Positions 1 through 12,000 of a stretch of 64,000 nt of DNA are shown here, one piece after another. Origin of the DNA: Cristatella mucedo (lineage: Eukaryota; Bryozoa; Phylactolaemata; Cristatellidae); contig WPIO01000020.1 in NCBI GenBank assembly GCA_009760855.2, forward strand, positions 1,141,001-1,205,000, in the 5' to 3' direction. A program made the translations under genes and the position numbers. Positions within the stretch are counted from its first letter, which is position 1; every line of letters begins with the position of its first letter. Under the pieces are notes generated by a model. The model was not told the origin of the DNA. It ran no database searches and saw nothing but the letters and a program-made list of their open reading frames with translations.

Positions 1-23
1 CGACTTGCGGATCTGAAGGCAGG
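1..23 (-). CDS. REPS: Possible continuation of REPS EH2 exon (cut by window edge)
   Basis: On the minus strand a T-rich tract ends TTTTCACGGCAG, and the 23 nt left before the window edge stay open in the required phase (ACLQIRKS). The spacing of Ala, a hydrophobic residue and Lys-Ser resembles the AKEFFTKS segment of EH2. The stretch is too short to prove. Confidence 0.35.
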
Positions 24-3000
24 CTGCCGTGAAAATGCAGAGCACCAAGAACTAGGATTAGTCGTAAGAGCTGCACACAAAAACCGCTCAACGAGATTCA
101 CAAGCGGGAGGGAATGTGCTGCAGCCCCCCCCCCTCAGCACAGAAGCAAGGACCTCGAAAAAGAGAAGTGAGCAGCTGGGATGACAAAAGTCACGTGGAA
201 GTCACTTGGAGGTCACGTGGGAGTAACGTGGAAGTCGGAAGCGGCTGAGCGGTACACCTACACCGCACAGCTGCTTACCAATTATCGCTGCATTCAGATC
301 GGGTTGCATTGTCTTGAATTGTTTTATGTAGTACTCCTTTTGTTCATCGTTGATGCTCCATATGTCGTCCATACTTTCTGCTTCGGAGGTGGCGTATTCG
401 GAGCTCACGGAAGAGGTCTCAATGGCGGCAGAGCTAAGCCCGCCTCTCAAAAAGCCATTGTCCGAAATCGCGTTGGCTACAGCCACGAACGGAGACGCGC
501 CGTGCACAGACGTCGAACAACTTGTGCACAAATGGTTGCGAAATGGCTGCTGCGGTGGCCAGAGGAGATAGCAATAGCGAAGAACAGACACGTATAGCAG
601 ATGTCAGGTGAACCAGTCGAGGCGAGCACCATACGTATCGTGAGCTGCAAAGTGGCTGCGGTCACGGCCAAAATATGCACCGTGCAAGGCAGCTTGGCAC
701 ATTGCAATGTAAGAGAGCGGCCGGTGACAAAGTGCCTCCCAAAAAATTAGTGCTATCAATTGATTACCTGAAGTGGCTGGATTCAATTCTCCGTCGAAAG
801 ACGCCCACCCGAGGTCACCGTCGGCAGAGTTCACGTGTGGCTACAGTGACAGACGGACAACTCGTTGCACTACCACCCAGCAGCAATTGCATGAACATTA
901 GCTACACAGGCTTCGTAACGACCATCCTTTTTGAGAAATTAGCATTTTGATGAGAAATGAGGTCGTTTATTCACTCCAATAGCGTTTACTGAGAATACCA
1001 GGCGATATTGCAATATCAAGCAATACAGTGTACGTTAAATCTTCATAAAATCTACTTAAATTAGTTGTGTACACTTGATTTGCCAGGCAAACACTTACTA
1101 AAACCGTGCAAAGCTCTATTTACCAGCCCTTAAAAGAAGAATATGGTGCATACAAATTTTTCGAAACAGCTGAGAGAGCCTACTGACACATCGCTGAGTT
1201 TACAGAACGCCAAACTCGGCTTCAAAAAGCTCTCACTCAAAGAGCATATCGACCAAGGTTCTGTCACTCACTTGTAAGTCCCTTCATTCTCTAGCTCCTG
1301 CCTAATTATCAGAACTACTCTCTCACCAGGCTAGGCATCGTACCACCAACTTTTCTGAATCAAATCGTTTAGCTACACCTTGTAGTACGAACCTCAACTC
1401 TTTTAGAGACCGTGCCTTAAGTTCGTATGCTCCCAAACCTGGAACTCATTCCTGACTGAAATCACGACATTTCCTGACTTGGCAATCAAAAAAAAGCTAC
1501 AATGCACCTATTTGTCAAGCACTTTGTAGGTCCTTGTGATTCGTCTTTTGTGTGCTTATGAGTGCTGACACTGTGCATTCTGCTATTTTTTCACGATGAC
1601 CTTGTGCATGAAACAAAATTAAAATATAATTCATTTGCATAGCGCCCTAAGAGAACTTAATCTCTATTCAGGCGCTTCACATATGCCACGGGCTCGAGCC
1701 AACGACCTCGGCATGTCACCTCTAACCATGTTATCCTTGTTGACATTGTGCATGCTATTACTAACCACATGGTCATGCTTCCTTTAAAGCATATGCAAAG
1801 TGCCTACAAAGAGATCAAGTTCTCCGAGGGCGCTATACAAATGCATTATTATTTTTATTACTATTAAATCAGGCCATGCCAATGGCCCAGCTTCAGCTGG
1901 GCAATGCTAGAAGCAACGGCCTCGGGTTATGCGAGGTTAGGCTATATAAATAACTAAGCACACCTGACCGGAGAGAACTTCTACCCTTATGAGCCGACAA
2001 TGAGCAGGAAATATCCTCCGAGAGGAACACCACAGGACGCCTCGGCGAGGCTGCCTCGACCTGACCCTCATTCGCTGCTAGCAGCACAGCAGGTTTGGCA
2101 GACAGCTGCTGCTGCTCTCCTTCCGCTAGAGTTCTAGGGTCACCGGCTACCGGCCCAGAGAAGTCAGGTCTGTAAAGGATGCTCCTAATAGTTCGGGGGG
2201 GGAGGAGCCGGCAGCTGGGTCACAGTGCATCGCCAGAGGCAAGTTGCTGCTGGCTCGAATCCCATAGATATGTAGCAGCCACTGTTGTGGCTCAGTGTAC
2301 AAATGAGTTGCACAATTTCTTGGCTACCCAATGGCAAGGCCGTTGCAAGTCCGACAGACTACAACGAGCACACGCTATACGAGATATGGGGGGGGGGGCA
2401 AAAAATATTTTTGGAAAAAAGCTCTTAATGCAGTACAGAAGGCAACTTGGCTTATCTGTTTCCGGCTACTGGGGGTTCACAAAGTGGCAGTGCTAAGAGG
2501 AGGCAACCATTAATCAATGCACGCCTGGCGGCCGACAGAATGTGCCAAGAAGTTCCACAAAAATCTGCAGTGCTAGTCAGTAAACAAAATACATATTAGG
2601 TAAGCTAGTTTTACTCGCACAAGTTTATGCGACACATTGCAAATGGGACACCGGTTGGAGAACATCAAGCAGCGTTCAGAGAAGAGAGAAACTAGCACTG
2701 CAGTAAACCCAGGAAGTTATGTGCCAAGCAAATGTCGTAAAAGCAGCAGCTACCATGAGTAAGAAATGGTTGCCTGATATTTCACGTCTGTGCAGTTATA
2801 TCACACATATAATAAGAGTGATAGCAAAACATTTGTATAGCTCCCTCGTGAGAATTTAGTCTCTTTATAGGCATTTAACATATGAAGTAAAAAGGAAAAG
2901 TGAACACGTGGTCTCGCCACACCCCCTAAATGTCCCGAGTGCCACCAGCACATGCTTTACACACTGGTAACGTGCAGTTCATGTCTACGGGGCACGGATA

Positions 3001-6000
3001 TTGAGATCAAATAGCCTTCATTAAAACCTTTCTTGCTACGATTCTTTAACATGTGGCCACGCAAACGATGCATCAAGCTCTTCTGCGGCCTAGCGACATC
3101 ACCGCTGAGGCATCTCGTGTAAACGGCTTTCCACCTGAGTGTTCAGGTGGCACGGCATACATGGTTTGTCATCAAACTGGCTATTTAAAAAAATGCAAAC
3201 ACGGCTATACCGACAGCCAGGTTTCTGTACAGCATTGTCAGAAGCCTGGCGGACATCTCGCTGCAAAACCTGACTCGCTTACCTGCTGCAAGTTATTTGT
3301 CAGGACGTTCGGTGCACTCTGTGTGTTGAGCACGGGGTGAACGATGTACGGCAACACGTTCGGAAGCACCGCTGACGTCTGCGGCCCTTCCTGGAAGCCG
3401 GCCATGCCGGAGGCCGTTCGTATGTGGCCCTTGACCCGAGGTGGTGGTATCACACCGGGCGGCAGCGCCACGTGCTGCGACGGCAGACCCATGAGGGCAA
3501 GCCTGGGTGGACGATTCAGCAGTCAGCAAATGCCCTTTGAACCCCACCGTAGGTGAGCGGCTAGCTAGCTATACAAGTGCCAGCAACTCAACGGCAGCAT
3601 TGGTACAGAGGTGCCTGCTGGGCTTCGGTGAGAGAGGCCGGAAAAAGCAACTTCCACGGCCAACAACGTCACGTCTCCCGACATGGCAAGGGGGAAAAGC
3701 GACACGATCAAGCGATATTTATTTGGATCGCAGCAGGAACGCCACAAGGTGGTAGCAAAGAGCTGCAGGGAAAGCTAGGCAGGATAACGTGGCATCGAGA
3801 GCTTAAAGAGTAGGCACTTCAAGCGAAATTGGGAGCCTATGCCGACAGCCGAGGTCCCCAGCCACGAATGGTGCATGCCCTTGTGGCAAGCAGATAAGAC
3901 AAGGTATAGTAGTAATTAAAGCACCAAAAAGTACCAGATCTGGTCACTGTCGCTTACCTTTCATTGGCCATGGCAGGCTTCGTCAGATCTGAGACGTCAC
4001 TGCTGGCCAAATCACCCACCAAGCCAAAATACGGCATAGGAGTAGGAATGCCTGCATAAAAAAGTAATTGCAAACAATAGGATTAAACAAGCTAAGAAAA
4101 GGTCTGAACAACCACACCCTAAAGAAGTGGCACAACTTTGAAACACTACTAAAACCAGAACCAGAATCCAGGACAAGGCATAATGTTGCATGATGTCATC
4201 CCGTTACAATCTGCTATGTACACACGGCCCGGCTAACTCTACTTCCGTTGGCTCACTTCTGCTAGGCTCCTGCAGTGATGATGTGGGGCTCATTTGGGAT
4301 ACACATGATACTAGTACAGGTAGGTCAGGGCATGCGAGTATTCTTCTGCTATATATGGGTATGGCAATGTACAACAGCCTTCATGCAGGACTTTGATTTC
4401 TGAATCGTAACAGCTCTCAACTGCTAGGGTGCGTCTGCATAAATATTTTAGTAATTAAAATTATGCCAGTGTGCTTCGGCAAAATGCACAAATCATTACA
4501 TTCTGGAGGCCAGAAAAGGAAGCATGGCCGCTGATTTGACCACTATGGCTTGGCCCAGCGTGTAAGGTGCTCGCCCCGACTAAGGAAGCATGGCCGCTGA
4601 TTTGACCACTATGGCTTGGCCCAGCGTGTAAGGTGCTCGCCCCGACTAAGGAAGCATGGCCGCTGATTTGACCACTATGGCTTGGCCCAGTGTGTAAGGT
4701 GCTCGCCCCGACTAAGGTCTGGCCTAGGTTGTGGGCTCAACCCCGTGGCATACGTGAAACGCCTGAATAGAGATTAAGTTCTCTTAGGGCGCTATGCAAA
4801 TGAATTATACTTATGCTTATTTATTTATTGTATTTATTTATTCAGGAAGTAACATGGCAACAACTTTCATCATAACTGCTGCTTTTAGGACACTAGTCCT
4901 AACGATGCACTACAATCCTCAAGAGGCACTCGAGGTGCAACAGCTACAGTGGACTAACTACGAAAGGAAGTCGAGTTCTTACCTAAGCCTATATACTCAC
5001 AGGACTTGGGTTGATTCTCACGATGTGTGGATTTTTCGGACTAGCACTGTAAATCAGGCAGCTGAAACAGCTAATCCTAACTTATTGCTAATAGACAGAT
5101 CGATTCAGCGCATTGCACGGCACAAGCACCCGGCATAGAATCTTGATGCACACGTAGCCAAAGTAACCCAGACCGTGCATTTACAGCCCTTAAATAGGTG
5201 GATAGCAGCTTCTTACAAGTCAAATTCTTACTTGCAAGTCTCTGAGGTAATGTTATCCAGTATGTACTGCAGCAGCTCTTTGGGAGTCGTAGTAAGCACA
5301 GAATCATACATCAGACAGCACTTTAGCCTATCTCAAATTTGTTCTATGGGATTTAGGTAAGGCAACTGAGTAGGGCAACTTAAGACTCTGACTGCTGCAT
5401 TAACATGAAACTGTTGGAAGATCTTGCTTTGCATCACTATCCCACTGGCAAATGTAACGGTTCACCAGAAGAGCTCTCTATAGCACTTGGAATCCCAAAT
5501 ATTTTTTTACGAAATCGATGCACCACAGACGCTCGTCCAAAAGTCAGTAAACACGATGCAGAATTAGGACAACATAAGAGCAGAGGCAACCCCAAGCTGT
5601 GACACTTCCACGATCGAATTTCACTGTAAGCTAGAGACAGTTAAGGTGGTACATCTGATCTTTAGATTACTTACCAATGCTCTTCATTTGCGGTTAGCAA
5701 AAAGTTTGAATTTTGAATCATCGACCCTAAAAAATCAACTCTAGCTGTCTGCCATGTGGTGGGGCGGCTCCGTCTGAGATTATCTCTTCTTTGACGTTCG
5801 GTAAGCAAAGACTTGCATTTGGCGAGCCTTCTCAATATGCCATGCCAGGCAAACCTCTGGTGCACTACCTCTAGGCTTTTGACGGCAAGGGTGAGGTCAC
5901 CAGCCACAGAGACGGCTGCAGGAGAGATGCTTTCCATCGCCATCGAAGGGCTAGCACCTTCAAGTGAAAGTCGTTCTGCTGGATCGTCTTGGCCGACCCG

Positions 6001-9000
6001 AGCACGCTCTACCAGCCACACTGTCATACGCTTTAAGCTTTCAAAGATTGTTACTCATCGCTTTAAACTGATTTTAAGAATCCACACCACTTCTCGGTTG
6101 CTTAGGCCCATTTTACGCAATCCTTCAAAGTGCTTTCGAGCACTGACCTCCTTTTGCCTTGTTGGACATGCTGCCAAAAAGAGCCGAAAAAAGCCTGCCC
6201 CCCCCCCCCGTCGGTGGGTAGGGAAAACCCATGCCCATAGCGACTGCGCAGACATGAGAGAATTTGCACCGCAGCAAACTGCTAAAATTGCAAACTTGTT
6301 GTTCTTTAGAAGTGCAATGTTTAACTACCCAAACTCCACAGCAAACACGAGACTTTTTGCAGTTTTAGCACACGAGATGCACTAAACTACAAGCAACAGC
6401 TGATTTACTGATTTGAATGCTACGGTTTACCAAGTCGGGGATGGGGAGCTACACTTGGATCTCGTGCTACATGTGACCGATTCGTGCATTTGTATACAGG
6501 TGGAACAAGACTTTAGAGAATGAGCTTATAAGTGAGCAGCACTCAGCACCCGTACATGGTGCTGTGGTGCAGCTGGCCCAACTAAGGCCGGCCCCGCCCC
6601 CAGCTTCCATCCTTGGGTAGCCGCAGGTCCTTCCCCCATCCCTGAAGAAAGCTGTTGCATGCCTTGCTAAAGAACCGAAGGATCTGCACCATCAGCCAAC
6701 CACAGCTTCCGCCAGGCCACACATTATATATCCTATTGAGTAACAGACTGGTGATTTATCCACTAAAGTCAGGCCGGCAGGTGCTGAGGGTGAGAGGTGG
6801 CCGCTTGCATGAACAAGGTTGGAAACCAACGAATGCAAACTCACCAGACGCCAAAATATCTGGCGATGGTGGATATCCTGCTTGAGCAACAGCAACTAGT
6901 TTAAGAGCAATATAGAACTGACTTCTGCCACAATAGCCAAGCCTCGATGCTCCACAAAGGTCAAGTATCTGCAAAAAACCAACAAAACAGTTGAGCAATA
7001 ATAACAACTTGCAGTTTCTGCAAAAAACAACAAAAATTAAAGTAATATGAACAATTCACTTAGTCGAGACATTATATATATAACATGTATAATATCAATA
7101 AACACAAGCATGTAATGCACTGTATAGAAATTAAGACGGGAAATCTATGTGTGAATTGCATGTCCTGTGCTATCCATACTTAACCATAAGTGTGTCTGCA
7201 AAGTATTCCATGTATTTTCCTTCCAGAAAATAATAATAACAAATTTATATAGCACCAACAGAGATCTTTCTAGTCACTTTACATATACTGTAAAAGAAGC
7301 ATGATCGAATAGTTGGTGATAATAAAATAAATAAATATTTCATTTATATAGCGCCCCAAGAGAACTTGAACTCTATACAGGCGCTTCACATATGCCTCGG
7401 GGCTCGAACCCATCCATATGTCAAAAAGCATAACATGGTCAGAGGTAACATGCACAGCATCAACATGTAAGTATGGTTAGTGGTAGCATGCACAATATTA
7501 GCACAGCATAAGCACACAAAGGACAGATTAAAAGGACCCGGCAAATGCTGAGAGAAACAGGTGCCTTTTTTTAGCTTCTTTGTAAATGTCAAGTCACAGG
7601 AGAACATGAACTAATAGCACGGTCTCAAAAGATTTGAGGTTTGTACGAGGTATAGCTAGACGATTTGAGTCTGAAAAGCAGGTGGTACGATGCCTAGCCT
7701 GGTGGGGGAGTACTTCTGATAAGTAGGCTGGAGCCAGAGAATGAAGGGAATTAAAAAGTGAGTGATAAAACATTGAAATCGATGCTCAGCTTGATTGGGA
7801 GCCAGTGCTGGTCGGTGTGAAGTGGACTGACGTGGCAACTGCAAAGATCACGAATGACACACCTAGCTGCAGAGTTTTCCGCCAACTATAAGCTCACGAT
7901 TGCACGCAGCATGCAATGAGTTACAGATCTCGTTGACTCAGGGTGCACTAAGCATGCTTTGGGACATGTGAGATGCCTAATACACCTGAGTTCCGATAGG
8001 TGATGCGGTCTCACCAATGGTCAAACTAGTGTAGCCTTCCTAACAAGGGCACGGCTAAGAGTTCGCCCTTCAGGGCTAAACCCCGACCTTGTGTAGCTTG
8101 GCACTTTTGAAACCGCCTGGTAAGACACTTTCGGGGCCCCCCCCCAATATTGTTATTTCTCATTTTGGAGGGCTCGAAGCTCTAACCCACCTCAGGTATG
8201 CCAACGAGAGCCTCTGCAGACTCATCTATTCAAAATAAAACAAATGTAAACCACATTTGTAAAGCAGGTGGCATCACTTGACAGGCTTCTTGCAGACCAG
8301 TCTCATATGAATACCCCTTTAATGCATCTAAAAATACGATCGCCCCCTTAAAAAAAATGATAGCTCGATCCCGAGCTAGCATTCCAAAGGTGTGCTACCC
8401 TGTCAACCTCCTTGGCCCCATCTAAAATAAAGAAGAAGTTGTAGCAACCCGCCCACCCACAACCCATCCCAAAAAACGCCCCGAAGCTGTGTGCTGCCAG
8501 GGCAGAGGAAGACCGGCGGTGCCCTTTCCCCTCCTGCTTCCCCCTCCCCCAGGAAGGAGCTACTGGCAGCTTCTGAAAGGGGAGGCTTTGCAGCAAAGAG
8601 CTTATTCTCGGCAATGGGGGGGGCCTTCAAAGGCTGCAGCTCTGGCTGGGGCAGTCCAGCCTAGCACCTTTCAGACAGACCCTCGGCAGGGCTCAGGTGC
8701 TCCCCCACCCAGACCCGACACTACCTTTGCCTCGTAGGATTAAGATTCACATTCAGCCTACACAGTCACAGTCCACAGCTCACAGGTGGTTCGGCCAACA
8801 TGGCCACCACAGTTTAGCCTCAAAGGCAGACCCCCGCATTTAGCACCCTAACCCGGACCCTCAAAGTAAAGCAAACATACTAGCACATTTGAGCACCATA
8901 TGAAATATTTTTCTGTATCTGACGGCCAGGTAGAAAAACCACATGGGACCCCTCGAAGTCAGCTGGAAAACATTCAAAGCATCGAGCCAACCATATATCG

Positions 9001-12000
9001 CGAATCAAATGAGAAAGGACCACCTGCCTCAAGACCAGCAGAAGCTGACTCGGTCAACTTCTGCTGACAGCTGTGGCAAAGCAGCTCACGGCTCAACAGC
9101 AGCAGCAGTGCATGAGCAGTCTCGACAGCATCAGCAGGTCAGCGACCACCAAAAATCAATCGCACAGTATAGCACAGGAAATCTGGGAGCTTGGTCAAGT
9201 GCCACTTCCTCAGCGAAAATTCCCCTTTTAAGCCAAAATCCATTTCCGGTGGCCCAAATTCACTTCCTAACTCAATTCAATGTCATGGGGTCCACATTCA
9301 ATATTATTATTATTATTATTATTCAACAACTAGTGTGAGAGCTTTGGCTCAGAATTGTGCATTTCAGAGGAGCGAGCAGGAAATCTTGTATGAGACTATA
9401 GGTCTTGCGAATAAAATACTTCGGGGGGGGCAGAGACATAGCGAATTCAACCTCGAAGAATTTGTTGGCACCCTGTTAGGACAGGCCCAGCGCTGAGGGC
9501 GGCATGTCGTTGCACACCGAAGGCCAATCTTCTGAAGGTCGCAATGCAGCCGTCGTGGCGGTGCTTCGTCAAGGGCTCACGGGTCAATCTCAACTTTGCC
9601 TTTACTCCCCGGCGCCTGATAATCCTATTACCATAGCCAGGGCTGCTTCTGGTGTGCCTAAAATAGGGCCTCTCGTCGAACGTCTGGTCGAGTCATCTGC
9701 CACTGCCGCCTTTCAAATGAAGAAGACTGCTCTTGACCCTACGATTGGTCGCTCGTTCCCGACTAAAGTGGGAGTCGGCCTTCCGCCAAAGCTTAGCCAA
9801 GCAGGAGACCGATTCTCAGCTCCGCACGCCTTCAGTCGATCTCGGACAGCATCGCCAGCCTTGTGGAGAATATGCACCATAGACGGAAATGAGACCGAGA
9901 GGAAATCGACACTGCAAATCCGGCTCGAGGCAGACGCCGCCTTCTTCGAGCTCGAAGTCGATTTGGCACATTTTTACAACACGGAGAGCCGGGCATCCGC
10001 TGAGAGCTCATTGTGCTAAGCCTGGCTCTTTGCACCCTCATTGATTCATACACAGCCGGGCCAGGGTCAGGCAGCATCAGTAGGTATCCGGCCGGTCCTG
10101 CTGGAGCACGGAGGGAGACAGACGGCTTGCTCATTCTGCCGAGAGCAGGGTGCAGGGGCACCGCAGTAGAGATGCAGTCGACAGCAAAGCATTAGATTTA
10201 TACCTGACGGTGATAAGAGCTTCAAACAAATACGACATTCGTAGTAAATTCAGAGGGTTTGCCCTATTGCACACGTCACACTTTGCATTCCTATTTCCGT
10301 GAAGCGCACCCTGGTGCGATGTTGGACTCGATATCGTACGCACAAGCCGGTTCGCTCCCACGGGCTGCATTGCATAATCTCAAGCTCGGTGTTTTGTACA
10401 TTGTCACACCGAGGTCGCGAAAGCCGGCGCTTGGCCTTGCCAAGCCCAACAACTTACCAACCGAGCGACCGGTGCTAATGGTGCTGTTAGTCAGCCATTG
10501 GGAGCTGCAATGGACAGGCAACCGAAACTGCTGGCTGTCAGGCTGGCTCGGGATTGGCAGACCTCATCGGCTTCGGTCATAGTCAAAGTCACACCAGCGA
10601 TTGCCAAGGTCCTGTGATGGAAGCCATTTTAGTGCTTGCCACTCTCGGCCACTGCTCGCTCTTTGTGCAACTGGCTGTCATATTGCAGGCAATATAAAGC
10701 CCAGCAAAGCCACCCTGCTCTGGCCCATAGGGTTAGCTAGGGTGCTTGCCTTTACGCACCAGGGTCAAGGGTTCGAACCCTGCTGCATATGTGAAACGCC
10801 CGGATAGAGAGTAAGTTCTCTTAAGCTTCGATACAAATGAATTATCTATTTTAAAGCTATGGTGCACCAGGTTCATACCAATCACAGTCATCGGATAGGT
10901 CACGTTTCAAATATGCACAACTCACTCGTGGAGATGTGCTGTTTTTCACTCGGCAGTCTGTGATGCAGTTAAGATAACATATCAAAGCAGACAATAGCCT
11001 TAGATTACAAAGAACCACACACGTAGTTAATGCATAGGGATAATTAGGTAGAATTCAAGCATCAATATGAAATCAAACAAAATTAAAAGACCCTGGTATA
11101 TTATCAACACCTAATTAATGACAGCATTTCAATCAGCAAGAGTATTTCTGATTAGAAAATCGATTAGGCATGTACGCTTGTCTACTGTCGAAGATGGAAA
11201 CATGTGTTTGCCCCCACACGCACTCGGGCATCATATACTTATTAAAAATGGTAAGTGTAACCAAAAAGTGATCGAACTGTTTTGCGAGGTACAGCTTCAT
11301 GTGTGAGCAATAAGTGAAACTTAGGTATGCTAAATCAGCCAGATCATGACAACTAAAGATTAAAAGTGGTTCCAGAATGATTAGCATTAGGAACAGGACG
11401 TTTAAAAATTAATGCTTTACAAAGTATAACTCGGCATCCCGAGTGAAGGTTGGTAATGTGTACTTTTTACTTCGAACTAGTGAGCTGCACGCTACGGCTG
11501 GTGTGGTACACATGCACACACATACCTACAGCTGCAGCTCTGGGATATAGAGCTCCATGCAAAGGACACGGACTCACTATTAAGATATGGCCAATCTTCA
11601 TTGCTGTCTTGATTGCTGTCACGATATGCTTACCGTCGCCACACCAGCACGTGTCGATGCAGCAATCTACGACTTGTCAGCCGTGCTTCGAGGCGCTAGT
11701 TCAATCAGAATGACAGTACTATAAAGACTGGGTCAAATCACATGAGCTGGGTGCTGTGGCCAAGGACAGGGACTACAGTAGGTAAATGGTAGTTCAAAAA
11801 GGCAAAGATAAACATCTGAACTCCGTGGTTTAGAACTGAAGCACACATTAGATGGGCACTAAATGTCAACCAACAGCTGGCACCAGTCATTCTCTTGTGG
11901 CCACGTCCACAGAAGCTGGCCGATGTGCCTGGCTGCTGCCGGCTCCAGTTCGACCAGTAATCAGGTCACCAAAATCATGTCCGACTAGCAGCTATCAGCT

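Larger units (their letters stand above)
550..3282. other. REPS intron region (between exon 4 and EH2 exon)
   Basis: Contains an L2 LINE 3' fragment split by a SINE (about 1240-1870). The rest shows no recognisable exon or element. A stretch at 2170-2020 on the minus strand is open but its phase does not fit the flanking exons. Confidence 0.6.

Noticed and set aside
1893-2170. Possible extra REPS exon on the minus strand (frame through [19 protein letters not shown])
   Set aside because: It has an acceptor-like TTTACAG, but only the phase needing two prior bases is open. Exon 4 ends and the EH2 exon starts in phase 0, so it cannot be inserted without another unseen exon.
4516-4713. CRISPR-like array
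   Set aside because: Direct repeats are contiguous with no unique spacers and carry tRNA-type boxes in an animal genome.
9504-10019. 171-codon plus-strand ORF in REPS intron 1
   Set aside because: No recognisable domain and composition like its CpG-rich surroundings; no splice or promoter support.
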